Below, piece after piece: positions 44,001 to 52,349 of a stretch of 64,000 bases of DNA. The notes below the pieces were generated by a model. The model was not told the DNA's origin and did not search any database. It saw only the letters and a program-made list of their open reading frames with translations. Position numbers and translations under genes: made by a program. Position 1 is the stretch's first letter. The number at the start of each line of letters is the position of its first letter. Origin of the DNA: Berkiella_A sp963976875 (GTDB lineage Bacteria; Pseudomonadota; Gammaproteobacteria; Berkiellales; Berkiellaceae); NCBI GenBank assembly GCA_963976875.1, contig CAXBML010000001.1:124001-188000 (forward strand). Reading direction: 5' to 3'.

Positions 44001-45522
44001 TAGTCATCTCTGTAGGGGAGGGCGGCGGTGCTAAGGAAGCATTTGGTTTGGCCAGTTTCAGTTTTTTGTCTTCCGGTTTGACATTAGGTGCCGATTTAAT
44101 TTGAAAGTGTTTGAGTAAATCATCAGGGTATAAATCAAAAAGATTATTTATTTTTACATCATGAGCACTTTGAATGTTATACAGAATTGGAATGAGATTA
44201 TCAGCACTCGTCAATGCCTCTTGCAGTTCCTCTATATATTGGTCATAAGAAATTCTAATGTCATTAAATACTTCTAATATGTTTTCGAGGTCATCTTGTG
44301 TTATGGCTTCATGTTCCATGGCGCTATGAACCACAGAGGCAATAACTGTATTGTTATTGGAAATATAGTCCGACAGTGCCATTAGTTTATCCAAAATAGG
44401 CAAGCAAAGTTGGATGTTTTCAAGCTTATTTTTTGCAGCTGCAATTAGATTTTTAATAAGCTGGTACTCACCATGATCATGTAAGTGATTGGTTAAAACT
44501 TCTATTGTTAACGATTCTATTAATTTTTTTTCGTTGTCTATATTTATTTTTCTTCCAGAAATAAAGTCCAAGAAAATGTACTGCCGTTTGGTAATACTAT
44601 CTAGCATACTTGTTAATTCATCTCTTTGCTCTTGCAGATGATCAATTAGGGTGTACATTAACATAGTGGGTATCGGGATGGGGGGTTCTTGTTCCGCCTT
44701 AGAGCGAATATGGTCTAGGAATTCTTTATTTTCTGGTGTATTAGAACTTTGTAAAGTATCTATTGTTTTTTGTGACGCTTCTAATAAATGCACAAGTAAT
44801 GAGCGTAGGTGATTGTATAGGAAAAAGGGCGCATCATCCTGGATGTTGTTCAGCTTTTCGTTTAAATCGAGCATGCACTTTTCAGTTTGACTCAGGAGTG
44901 AGTCTGGGATGGCCTCTTCTGAATGCTCCATTTTTTTAATTTTCATTAAGTTAGTGTTGAGTTTCTCATATTCATTCAAATTAAGTATGTAATATTGTTG
45001 TACGGCTAGGGTATTATCTTGATAAAATCTATTTAGTTTTTCTTCGTCAATAAACGCATTCGCATGTTGTATCAGCGTGCTGATATCCTGTATGTTAAAT
45101 ATTTTGGTCAACAGAGGCATCATATGTTTTTGTTCGCTGTACTGAGTGATATCTGTTGATGTAATAATGCCACTATCTTGAAATATAAAGTCTAAACAGG
45201 GATAGATAAACCTGTTTGCTTGAGTCTTACTGTGTTTCTTTATAGTGGATAAGAGTTTATTGATTCCATCCTCAATATTTAGGTCGTTTTGGATTGAAAG
45301 ACTGGGGATAACTGACTCGGAGATTAATGCAGGTAGTTCTGTACTGTAAAAGGTTTTTCTTAGTGTTTTATTCTGTATTGGAAACTCGGGGGTTGTTTTT
45401 GTATCTAAATTTTGTTTATTGTCTTGCACAGGTTGCCTTTGGACTAATGCTTTTTGCACGCCCTTTGAGATCTTTTTATTGACCTTTTTTTTCTTGAGTA
45501 AGGATCCTTTTTTAGCTTCCAT
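41029..45522 (-). CDS. Large effector-like protein with probable C-terminal RasGEF (CDC25-homology) domain
   Basis: 1497 aa. The N-terminus is very basic (KKGSLLKKKKVNKK). Residues 50-1150 are helical and unknown, with a short Pro-rich linker near 500 (SLAPPPSPTE). Residues about 1150-1395 line up by eye with eukaryotic RasGEF domains: IQIKQTELIEAALGTDK at the EL-aW position (T1181), KIEDFNTKLHML for the FN-x-x-x-x-W region, AYRAFEVIYKVLSEEYVNRI for the NfnavleIvsaLns-x-v-RL helix, then KYEKLF and GIPLIESVKIILAET for the (c)iPflg-x-yL-dl segment. This is a profile-style match, not identity. RasGEF domains activate Ras or Rab-like GTPases, so the protein probably acts in a host cell. No Sec signal peptide is seen, consistent with a specialised secretion system. 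Confidence 0.75.
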   Translation of the reverse strand: MEAKKGSLLKKKKVNKKISKGVQKALVQRQPVQDNKQNLDTKTTPEFPIQNKTLRKTFYSTELPALISESVIPSLSIQNDLNIEDGINKLLSTIKKHSKTQANRFIYPCLDFIFQDSGIITSTDITQYSEQKHMMPLLTKIFNIQDISTLIQHANAFIDEEKLNRFYQDNTLAVQQYYILNLNEYEKLNTNLMKIKKMEHSEEAIPDSLLSQTEKCMLDLNEKLNNIQDDAPFFLYNHLRSLLVHLLEASQKTIDTLQSSNTPENKEFLDHIRSKAEQEPPIPIPTMLMYTLIDHLQEQRDELTSMLDSITKRQYIFLDFISGRKINIDNEKKLIESLTIEVLTNHLHDHGEYQLIKNLIAAAKNKLENIQLCLPILDKLMALSDYISNNNTVIASVVHSAMEHEAITQDDLENILEVFNDIRISYDQYIEELQEALTSADNLIPILYNIQSAHDVKINNLFDLYPDDLLKHFQIKSAPNVKPEDKKLKLAKPNASLAPPPSPTEMTKQPDYPEAETITPTSLKDENLATKAIELDTNEVKELTTNINLFFKQLDNFNKAIDTIRTGDKDLNAAIAVNKRVLALKQNAYRRLLSDHQLSEEIDTNKKISIPSLQVYMQIIDEFCAFGPRTALRLLFIRNNTSHLPEMPDVDNLNAIAHSLDKISYSVENEDFRVRVSHINSKLKSLRHISHANNNLKNILRDGFLLNAIDSIHRLSAPNIAEQISGMYKNVIKHKAEIIQNLQQSRSNTNNEQNKSINLHQKELESWTKVSHTFQKDRLIKYFTKMENSIKQYEAMVKKSAVLKVKYGHSFDITLLRNHQKLVRQCEILHFKILKHYTEVFEILTCMSHIDCISPELIMILEPFKKQIITQDLQKANALLHLDYKKDVYSLDNFIIHFKQGLFFINPNQEQQAPFIKALCLGMHTYFTPIDLINMSLEAFANTSVTREQINIFLFIRTVIKTDMSDKLFHYKGEENAFSRKLNTFLTGIEDEELAPIVNEIMFLVIEQKKLKESNYFNMLNRLALKTTPYLSTEYLSAMLYDLVDKLTKKPADEYSNIITEFKNIIHYTHSEYFRIDNNSLLSPNYAAQLFIDTANNYNIISDDIVIAFNDKVNNHTPAEVNIPSNIPKVKHVSEFQSLLLQFEEVATTNCTTEQNVNFLNQITQTIELLYSNEVIQIKQTELIEAALGTDKMNAANNIYKPPTSIHVNKIEDFNTKLHMLFSSIIFYAYHNGKLKPRYKVRECERLIDFYENLLRHAIDTHAYRAFEVIYKVLSEEYVNRIFESDNQGAKKYEKLFYNNKKLLARLIEEHNGIPLIESVKIILAETIESKETSLASKFTRIGQEIVGVTQYKGHTGKQTRAIKDFSNFMNSYLLTISSKNYYEPYIQDYIFDDSLISSTLERLSEEVKPKSVPAPISIAEFSSITGLINYLDNCSNKGWGYNLLEEHPKETIIEFMTNHISGNLHDSENDIPDFNESMSIFILFDELETMQNAKSH

Positions 45523-45821
45523 AAAAAACCTTATTGTGTATATGCATTTATTACATCTCCTTCAGTCTCTTTACCTATTAGTCCTTTATAATTGGAAAAA
45601 GTTTAAAGTATTTGAATCTGTGACTTCGACTGAAAATCATTGCGTGCATGATAACCTGTTAAATTTAACTTTTTTATATTTAAAAATACAAGCAGGACCA
45701 TGTCTTTGAAAGGGAAGGTTGGTTGTATGTCTTTGTTATTCTTGTTTTTAACTTTGTTTTTGTGTTCAAATGAAAGTGAAGTCGTATAAAATGCCGTTTA
45801 GAAATACAGATGTGATTTGTG

Positions 45822-46916
45822 ATGGTGAGAAAAGAATATTTAAAAGCTGTTAAACTTTATATTCACCGCATAGGGGAAAAGCTGTTTTTGTTTACAAAAA
45901 TGAAGCGTGAAGATACAGTTTTAGCAGGCAAGCCACAATTCGCATTGGAGCTCGACTCTTTGTTTCAGAGTATCGATGCGTTACAGAAAATCATTTTGAC
46001 TATCAAAAATGGCTTGTCGTCTGGTGCTAATCATAAGGTGGATTTGGATATGTTGAATATTCAATCTTATCTCTTCCACATCGGACGTATTTTAATTCAA
46101 ATTCGAGAGCAAGCATATCATTTTCAATATAGAATGAGTCAGTATGAAGAGGAAGACTGTTTTTCCCAAGAGATGCCTTTTCAAGCAGCGCACCAATCTA
46201 TTCATAAATGTCTCACCACGATAGGGATGTTGTTGAATATACTGCAAAAGAAACACATATCACAGCTGAGGGATGACAAAGTATTTTTTTCTATGGTCAA
46301 TACCCTTGATCTGAACGCAGCGGAATTCACAAGTCAAATGCGACGCTATAATCGTTTTTGCGCGGAAAAAGAAACTTTGAATGAATTGTTCAATTGGGAT
46401 AAGTTAGTTCTGGACACTTTTATATCTAAGTCCGTCAAGCTTAATGCTATGACGATTAGTAATGAATTTGACGCTGGTACTACAAACAGAGATAAGCAAT
46501 GTGTTTTGCTAACACAAGCTTCCGCTATTCATGAGGCTGTATATGGAAAGTTATTGAAAGACATTATTGATATTTTTCATGAATTGAAAAAATGTTATGT
46601 CGTCTCAAGAAAATCAGTCATCAATAATACTTTAGATGGTGTCTCAGATGATATTCAAACTCTAATAACAGTATTGAAATATATTCATGAAAATGATAAC
46701 AAAAATGAGGCTGTACGATTATTGCATTCTATTTATAGCGGTTTAGAATCAATACGCTTTAGCACAAATACAGAATCAAGATGTTCACGAAATTTATTTG
46801 AGAAGTCAAAATGGGCTCGTACAAAATTGCGACAAGCTTGCCTAGAGTGTGATGTAGGGCAATTATTTTTAAAGCAGATTTCTTTGAAAAAAACTTTGTA
46901 CATAAGACGTCAGTAA
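45822..46916 (+). CDS. Hypothetical helical protein
   Basis: 364 aa, not recognised. It is rich in Lys, Gln, Ile and Leu, with several predicted amphipathic helices (for example DSLFQSIDALQKIILTIKNG near 45-65), and shows no signal peptide or membrane span. I start at ATG 45822; a GTG directly before it and a Met 26 codons later are alternatives, and no start has a strong ribosome site. It diverges from the RasGEF-like gene across about 300 bases, which makes it part of the same accessory block. Its end touches the convergent Mth938-like gene with no spacing. Confidence 0.6.
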   Translation: MVRKEYLKAVKLYIHRIGEKLFLFTKMKREDTVLAGKPQFALELDSLFQSIDALQKIILTIKNGLSSGANHKVDLDMLNIQSYLFHIGRILIQIREQAYHFQYRMSQYEEEDCFSQEMPFQAAHQSIHKCLTTIGMLLNILQKKHISQLRDDKVFFSMVNTLDLNAAEFTSQMRRYNRFCAEKETLNELFNWDKLVLDTFISKSVKLNAMTISNEFDAGTTNRDKQCVLLTQASAIHEAVYGKLLKDIIDIFHELKKCYVVSRKSVINNTLDGVSDDIQTLITVLKYIHENDNKNEAVRLLHSIYSGLESIRFSTNTESRCSRNLFEKSKWARTKLRQACLECDVGQLFLKQISLKKTLYIRRQ

Positions 46917-47288
46917 TTACTCAATCAAGATACCGGCGGCAACTTGCCTTTCTTCTGAGCATAAAATGGTGTAAGTATACACAGCCCTAAGTGAGTCCAT
47001 TATTTCAACGCCTATTCCTTTTTCGTAAAAAGGCAGCAACCATTCAGATGCTGGAAAGTGTAGATGTTCACCTGTACCCAATATAAATATTTCGGGTGGG
47101 GTGTCAAATAGGTTGTGAAGATGTTTTGGCTGTAGTTCAGAAAATGTTTGTGGCACCCAATCTGCTTGAAAAGAAGTGGGACTTATTAGAATACTGTTTC
47201 GATAACACAGTTGATTGACCCAGATTTTACCAGGTTGGTAGCGGCTGATGTTATATTCAGCGGTATTGGCATCTTGTTGAATGTTCAT
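46917..47288 (-). CDS. Mth938-like (DUF498/NDUFAF3-type) domain protein
   Basis: 123 aa small single-domain protein. The segments GKIWVNQLCYRNSILISP, PPEIFILGTGEHLHFP and the GIGVEIMDSLRAVYTYTIL end match the family that includes archaeal Mth938 and human NDUFAF3, a complex I assembly factor. The bacterial role is not settled. I start at ATG 47288; the open frame could extend 8 codons to a GTG at 47312. It has no obvious operon partner. Confidence 0.82.
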   Translation of the reverse strand: MNIQQDANTAEYNISRYQPGKIWVNQLCYRNSILISPTSFQADWVPQTFSELQPKHLHNLFDTPPEIFILGTGEHLHFPASEWLLPFYEKGIGVEIMDSLRAVYTYTILCSEERQVAAGILIE

Positions 47289-47512
47289 GAGATTATATGA
47301 GCAAAAATTCACTGATCATATTTATATTGTACTACATGTAGCTGTAATCAACAAAGTTAACCTGCATGATTAAAAATCTCTAAAGTAGGAGAAGTAACTA
47401 TCAAAAGTGGTTTGAATTCGAATTTAAATACTAAATCAACTAAAATTACTCTGTTAACAGTATATACTTAATGGCAGTATTTAAGGGAATATTCAAAGGA
47501 AGGCAAGGACTT

Positions 47513-48718
47513 ATGAAGTTTAAACGTATAGAACGCTTACCGCAGTATGTATTCAGTTTAGTTGGGCAACTTGTAGAGGAAACACGTGAACAAGGCCATG
47601 ATGTCATTGACTTCAGTTTGGGTAATCCTGACGGTGGAACGCCTGCATTTATTGTTGATACTTTAATTCAAACCGCGCAACGTGAGGAAACGCACCGCTA
47701 CTCTAAATCGAAGGGCATAGCACACTTATTACAAGCACTTCAGGATTGGGCTATGCGTCGTTATAATATTTCCTTACAGCCAGAAAATGAAATTGTTGCC
47801 ACTATTGGTGCAAAAGAGGGTATTGCACACTTGGTACTTGCGATAACCAGCTCGGGGGATAAAGTACTAGTGCCTACCCCTTGTTATCCAATTCATACCC
47901 ATGCTTTTGATATTGCCGAGTGTGATGTTCACCATTTTGAAGTGAGCCCTGAACAGTCAAAAACTTTTGAAAACATTAAAACCCAGGTTGAAAAACATGA
48001 GATTAAAGTTTTGTTATTAAACTTTCCCTCTAATCCAACCGGCGCCTGTGTAAACTTAGATTTTTTTAAGGATATTATTGCATTGGCAAAAAAACATAAT
48101 ATTTGGGTGATTCATGACCTTGCCTATGCCGATATTTATTTTGATGAAAACCAAGCACCCTCTATCTTGCAAGTAAAAGGGGCTAAAGATATTGCAGTGG
48201 AAGTATTTTCTCTATCCAAATCTTATAATATGCCTGGATGGCGCGTAGGCTTTGTTTATGGGAATCATGAACTTATTGGCGCTTTAACAAAATTAAAATC
48301 GTATTATGATTACGGCATGTTTACCCCTATACAGGTTGCCGCTGCAAAAGCCTTGAATGAGGGGGATGCCATAGCGAAGCAAATTTGTCAGAAATATAAA
48401 GCACGAAGAGATATTTTACATAAAGGTTTAAATGATATTGGTTGGCTTGTTAATATGCCATCATCCACTATGTTTCTCTGGGCGCCAATTCCTAAGGCCT
48501 ACCTAGATTTAGACTCTTTTTCTTTTACGCAAATGTTGGTAAAAGAAGCACACGTTGCCGTTTCCCCAGGGATTGGTTTTGGCCAAGCGGGTGACCAATA
48601 CGTACGTTTTGCCTTGATCGAAGATGAACCTCATATGCGAGAAGCTGTACAGCGAATTGCAGATACATTAGATAAATTACCTAAATCTGTTGAGGAGATA
48701 CAACTTGGAACCGGTTAA
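47513..48718 (+). CDS. alaC: Glutamate-pyruvate aminotransferase AlaC
   Basis: 401 aa PLP-dependent class I aminotransferase. It begins like AlaC/YfdZ (KFKRIERLPQYVF) and has GNPDGGTPAFIV, FPSNPTGACV and the PLP-lysine segment SLSKSYNMPGWRVGF. AlaC makes alanine from pyruvate and glutamate. I start at ATG 47513, which has AAGGA just upstream; an in-frame ATG at 47471 has no ribosome site and extends beyond the family start. The end overlaps the hom start by 14 bases, giving an alaC-hom-thrC operon. Confidence 0.92.
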   Translation: MKFKRIERLPQYVFSLVGQLVEETREQGHDVIDFSLGNPDGGTPAFIVDTLIQTAQREETHRYSKSKGIAHLLQALQDWAMRRYNISLQPENEIVATIGAKEGIAHLVLAITSSGDKVLVPTPCYPIHTHAFDIAECDVHHFEVSPEQSKTFENIKTQVEKHEIKVLLLNFPSNPTGACVNLDFFKDIIALAKKHNIWVIHDLAYADIYFDENQAPSILQVKGAKDIAVEVFSLSKSYNMPGWRVGFVYGNHELIGALTKLKSYYDYGMFTPIQVAAAKALNEGDAIAKQICQKYKARRDILHKGLNDIGWLVNMPSSTMFLWAPIPKAYLDLDSFSFTQMLVKEAHVAVSPGIGFGQAGDQYVRFALIEDEPHMREAVQRIADTLDKLPKSVEEIQLGTG

Positions 48719-50036
48719 TATAGCTATTTTAGGACTGGGAACAGTTGGGTCGGGTACGTTGCGAGTATTGCAAGAAAATGCAAATGAAATCAGTCGACGA
48801 GCGGGGCGAAGTTTAAAGATTTATGGTGTGTCTGTCCGAGATGCAAATAAAAAACGGGATTGTGATTTATCAGGAATCCCCGTTACGACCGATCCAATGT
48901 CTTTGGTCACTGATCCCAAAGTGGATATTGTCGTTGAGTTAATGGGGGGGGAACATGAGGCTAAATCACTAATTTTATCAGCCATTAAGAATAAAAAACA
49001 TGTCGTGACGGCAAATAAAGCTTTAATTGCCGAACACGGGAATGAGATTTTTTTTCAAGCAGAAGAGCAAGGTGTTACGGTCGCATTTGAAGGCGCTGTT
49101 GCAGGTGGCATTCCCATTATTAAAACAATTAGAGAAGGGCTGGGCGGGAATCGTATTGATTCTCTAGCAGGCATCATAAATGGCACTGGAAATTATATAC
49201 TTAGCCAAATGACAGACTTAGGTTGGGACTTTGAGACAGCATTGCAATCGGCACAAGAAAAAGGTTATGCAGAAGCTGATCCCAGCTTTGATATTGATGG
49301 GGTGGATGCGGCGCATAAATTAACAATTTTAGCCTCAATTGCATTTGGTATTCCTTTACAATATTCAAGCATCATGCAAGAAGGGATATCCAGCTTAGAG
49401 CAAATGGATATTCAATATGCTAATCAATTAGGCTATGAAATTAAACATTTGGGTATAGCGAAAAGATTGACCTCAGGGATTGAGTTACGCGTGCATCCAA
49501 CGCTTGTCGCAAAGCAAAGTTTATTGGCACAAGTAAAAGGCGTGATGAATGCGGTCGCAATTCATGCCAATGCTGTAGGGCCAACACTGTATTGTGGGGC
49601 CGGAGCAGGGGGCGAGGCAACGGCCTCTAGTGTTTTAGCTGATTTGGTTGATGTGGTTAGAAACATGAATGTATCAAAAGAAGTTAGGGTGCCTTATTTG
49701 GCTTTTCAATCCCATACTTTGTCAGACATGTCTATTTTATTAAGCGCCGAAATTCAGAGTCATTACTATATTCGGTTAATGGCTGTAGATGAGCCGGGTA
49801 TTTTAGCTCAGGTGACCCAGTCATTAGGCAAGCGCAAAATCAGTATACAAAAAATTATTCAAAATGAACCAGCAGAACAGACAGCGTTAGTGGAAAATTC
49901 TGCAACCACAAAAGTACCTGTGGTGATTATGACGCATTTGACTCAAGAAGGGATTATTGATGAGGCCATAGAAGAGATGCAAGAATATCCCGGTATTCAT
50001 TCACGGATTGTGAAATTAAGGATTGAATCTTTTTAA
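48705..50036 (+). CDS. hom: Homoserine dehydrogenase
   Basis: 443 aa. It reduces aspartate semialdehyde to homoserine for threonine and methionine synthesis. The dinucleotide motif LGLGTVGSGTL is at the start; VTANKALIAEHG and AFEGAVAGGIPIIKTIREGL carry the catalytic residues, and QEKGYAEADPSFDIDG is the family signature. The C-terminus is an ACT domain (YIRLMAVDEPGILAQVTQSL) for feedback control by threonine. The start is TTG at 48705 with GAGGAG 7 bases upstream, inside alaC. It is not fused to aspartokinase. Confidence 0.95.
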   Translation: MEPVNIAILGLGTVGSGTLRVLQENANEISRRAGRSLKIYGVSVRDANKKRDCDLSGIPVTTDPMSLVTDPKVDIVVELMGGEHEAKSLILSAIKNKKHVVTANKALIAEHGNEIFFQAEEQGVTVAFEGAVAGGIPIIKTIREGLGGNRIDSLAGIINGTGNYILSQMTDLGWDFETALQSAQEKGYAEADPSFDIDGVDAAHKLTILASIAFGIPLQYSSIMQEGISSLEQMDIQYANQLGYEIKHLGIAKRLTSGIELRVHPTLVAKQSLLAQVKGVMNAVAIHANAVGPTLYCGAGAGGEATASSVLADLVDVVRNMNVSKEVRVPYLAFQSHTLSDMSILLSAEIQSHYYIRLMAVDEPGILAQVTQSLGKRKISIQKIIQNEPAEQTALVENSATTKVPVVIMTHLTQEGIIDEAIEEMQEYPGIHSRIVKLRIESF

Positions 50037-50136
50037 GTTACAGCAGGAATTCTCTTGGTCTCAGCAAGGAATAAGCGGTAAATTCCCGCAGAGGCAGGGT
50101 CAGGTTTTTAAGCCAGTTATTAACAATAGGATACAC

Positions 50137-51192
50137 ATGAGCCTTATTCAGAAATATTTTAAATATTTACCCTTAGAGCATGAATCTAGCATCGTCAGTT
50201 TGGGGGAAGGCAACACGCCTTTGATACGACTGACGCGTATCATGAGTCAATGGCAAGATGACTATGAAATATTTGCAAAAGTAGAAGGATTTAACCCTAC
50301 AGGCTCTTTTAAAGACCGAGGTATGACCGTGGCGTTATCTAAAGCAAAAGAAGAAGGCGCTAAAGCCGTATTGTGTGCTTCTACGGGGAATACCTCAGCT
50401 TCTTGCGCTGCTTATGCTGCGAAGGCAGGGCTAAAATCTATTGTATTAATTCCCGAAGGAAAAATTGCCCAAGGCAAGCTTGCACAAGCGATTATGTATG
50501 GTGCAGATATCATCCAGATTAAGGGTAATTTTGATGATGCGATGACCTTAGTCAAAGATTTAAGCCAACGTCTACCGATAGCATTAATGAACTCTGTTAA
50601 TCCCCATCGAATTGCCGGACAAAAAACAGCCGCATTTGAAATAATTGAAACCCTAGGCGATGCGCCAGATTATCATTGCTTACCCGTTGGCAATGCGGGT
50701 AATATATCGGCTTATTGGTTAGGGTATCAAGAGTATTATCAAGAAAAAGCGGCAAAGCAATATCCTAAGATGTTAGGATATCAGGCAGAGGGTGCAGCAC
50801 CTTTTATTCATAATAAGCCTATAATCCATCCTGAGACACTTGCCACCGCTATACGGATCGGCAATCCCCAATCATGGGATTTAGCGCTAAGCGCTGTAAA
50901 AGACTCTGTTGGTGCTTTTGGAATGGTGAGTGACGATGAAATCTTAGCCGCACAAAAATTGTTGGCTGAAAAAGAAGGTATCTTTTGTGAGCCAGCCAGT
51001 GCCGCCTCTATTGCAGGGTTAATCAACGACATCAATAATGGTAAAATAGTGCAAGGCACAAAGATTGTATGTACACTGACGGGTAATGGCTTAAAAGATC
51101 CCGATATCGCTATTTCTCAATGCGTACAAGATTTTTCTGCGGTGCAACCAGACTTAAGTGTATTAGAGGCTCGTTTAGAAAAGAGTTTATAA
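50137..51192 (+). CDS. thrC: Threonine synthase
   Basis: 351 aa, the shorter form of threonine synthase. It makes threonine from O-phosphohomoserine with PLP. The PLP-lysine motif is GSFKDRGM (NPTGSFKDRG), with ASTGNTSASCAAYAAK for phosphate and substrate binding and LPVGNAGNISAYWLG further on. The ATG at 50137 has AGGA upstream; the frame is open for 38 more codons, but that extension does not resemble the family. No homoserine kinase (thrB) lies between hom and thrC, so it must be encoded elsewhere. Confidence 0.95.
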   Translation: MSLIQKYFKYLPLEHESSIVSLGEGNTPLIRLTRIMSQWQDDYEIFAKVEGFNPTGSFKDRGMTVALSKAKEEGAKAVLCASTGNTSASCAAYAAKAGLKSIVLIPEGKIAQGKLAQAIMYGADIIQIKGNFDDAMTLVKDLSQRLPIALMNSVNPHRIAGQKTAAFEIIETLGDAPDYHCLPVGNAGNISAYWLGYQEYYQEKAAKQYPKMLGYQAEGAAPFIHNKPIIHPETLATAIRIGNPQSWDLALSAVKDSVGAFGMVSDDEILAAQKLLAEKEGIFCEPASAASIAGLINDINNGKIVQGTKIVCTLTGNGLKDPDIAISQCVQDFSAVQPDLSVLEARLEKSL

Positions 51193-51238
51193 TGCTTAAA
51201 TACCTACAATTTTTCAATTATTAATAACGATAATAAAA

Positions 51239-52228
51239 ATGAGCAAAAATTTTCATTTACTGATCCCAGGCTTATTACCTGCGACTCAATTTAAATTTGA
51301 ACAGTCTTTTCAAAATTTGTCTCAACTTTTGTCAAAGGCCCAAATCAAACCCCAGGAAAACTTATCCCTGGAATCTCAAATGATAAAGTTTTTTGGCTTA
51401 GTACAATCAACTTTACCCGCAGGCGCATTATGTGCATTATATTATGATGTTATTGAGCGTACACAAACTGATCAAAACTTTTGTCAGGTGGATCCCGTTC
51501 AAACGCGGCTTGACGCGCATACGGCATTTTTAATACAAACATTATATTCTCATTTAGATTCGCATGAAACCAGCAAGCTCAAATCTGCTCTTGATATTTT
51601 ATTTGACCCTACGAACCAACTGAATTGTCAAGAAGACAGCTGGTTTTGCGCTTTAACTAAAATGGAAGATTTATCAGCAAATCCTATTTGGGATGTACTG
51701 GGCAAGTCATTACATTGTCGTTTACCATCAGGCCCTGATGCTGCGACATATCAGCGTTTAATGACAGAGTGCGAAATGTTACTCAGCGCCCAGTCTTTTG
51801 GTACACAAGATGATCAATGTCATGTTGATAGTTTGTGGTTTTGGGGGTTCGGAACCTTACCGGAAATAATCAATACAGATTTTGACTTAGTTCTCAGTAA
51901 TGAAGTGAGTATAAAAGGATTGGCCAAATGTGCCAATATTGGTTATGCAGGATTGCCAAAGGTGCCCACTTTAGATTTATTAGGCGACAATATATTGCTG
52001 GTAGATACTACGTTATTAAAATTACAAACCCAAGGGGCGATAACTGACTGGATGGATAAGATTCAGGATTATGATCTAGGCTGGATGTCTTTGTTGTTGG
52101 AAGGGTTACGTTCAGGCGAGGTCTCTTCTGTCAACTTAGATCTAGGGCAAGATATTCACTATAAAATAACGAAAAATAATCTTCATTACTTTTGGCGTAA
52201 AGTGAAGTCAGTTGAGAGCTTTATTTAA
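51239..52228 (+). CDS. RpfE-type/cofactor-independent phosphoglycerate-mutase-like protein
   Basis: 329 aa. It begins FHLLIPGLLP and contains DSLWFWGFGTLP (about 200), the hallmark of proteins annotated as RpfE-type regulatory or phosphoglycerate-mutase-like that often sit next to recJ in gammaproteobacteria. It lacks the full metal-binding set of true iPGM enzymes, so a glycolytic role is doubtful. No membrane segment or signal is present. recJ follows after a hairpin. Function unassigned. Confidence 0.65.
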   Translation: MSKNFHLLIPGLLPATQFKFEQSFQNLSQLLSKAQIKPQENLSLESQMIKFFGLVQSTLPAGALCALYYDVIERTQTDQNFCQVDPVQTRLDAHTAFLIQTLYSHLDSHETSKLKSALDILFDPTNQLNCQEDSWFCALTKMEDLSANPIWDVLGKSLHCRLPSGPDAATYQRLMTECEMLLSAQSFGTQDDQCHVDSLWFWGFGTLPEIINTDFDLVLSNEVSIKGLAKCANIGYAGLPKVPTLDLLGDNILLVDTTLLKLQTQGAITDWMDKIQDYDLGWMSLLLEGLRSGEVSSVNLDLGQDIHYKITKNNLHYFWRKVKSVESFI

Positions 52229-52243
52229 ATAAAAAAGTATTTG

Positions 52244-52298
52244 CGCCCTCCTACAACGTCCCGCAGGGGGCAAGCCGCGGAACGTAGATAGGAGGGCG
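52244..52298. repeat. Long G/C-rich hairpin between the RpfE-type gene and recJ
   Basis: The arms CGCCCTCCTA (52244-52253) and TAGGAGGGCG (52289-52298) are perfect. Pairing continues inward through ACGT and GCGG blocks with small bulges. The G/C content stands out from the A+T-rich surroundings. There is no T-run, so it may be an attenuating mRNA stem or a small interspersed palindrome. Confidence 0.5.
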
Positions 52299-52349
52299 TC
52301 GTTATATAAAAAGTAGTCATAAAATAAAAATATAAGAAATAGGTGTCTT

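Noticed and set aside
45419..45709. 96-codon open frame at the start of the RasGEF-like gene
   Set aside because: It runs antisense through the coding start of the larger gene, has no ribosome site, and its hydrophobic content comes from A+T-rich DNA.
50023..50136. N-terminal extension of thrC by 38 codons
   Set aside because: The extension overlaps the end of hom and does not look like threonine synthase; ATG at 50137 has a ribosome site and the right family start.
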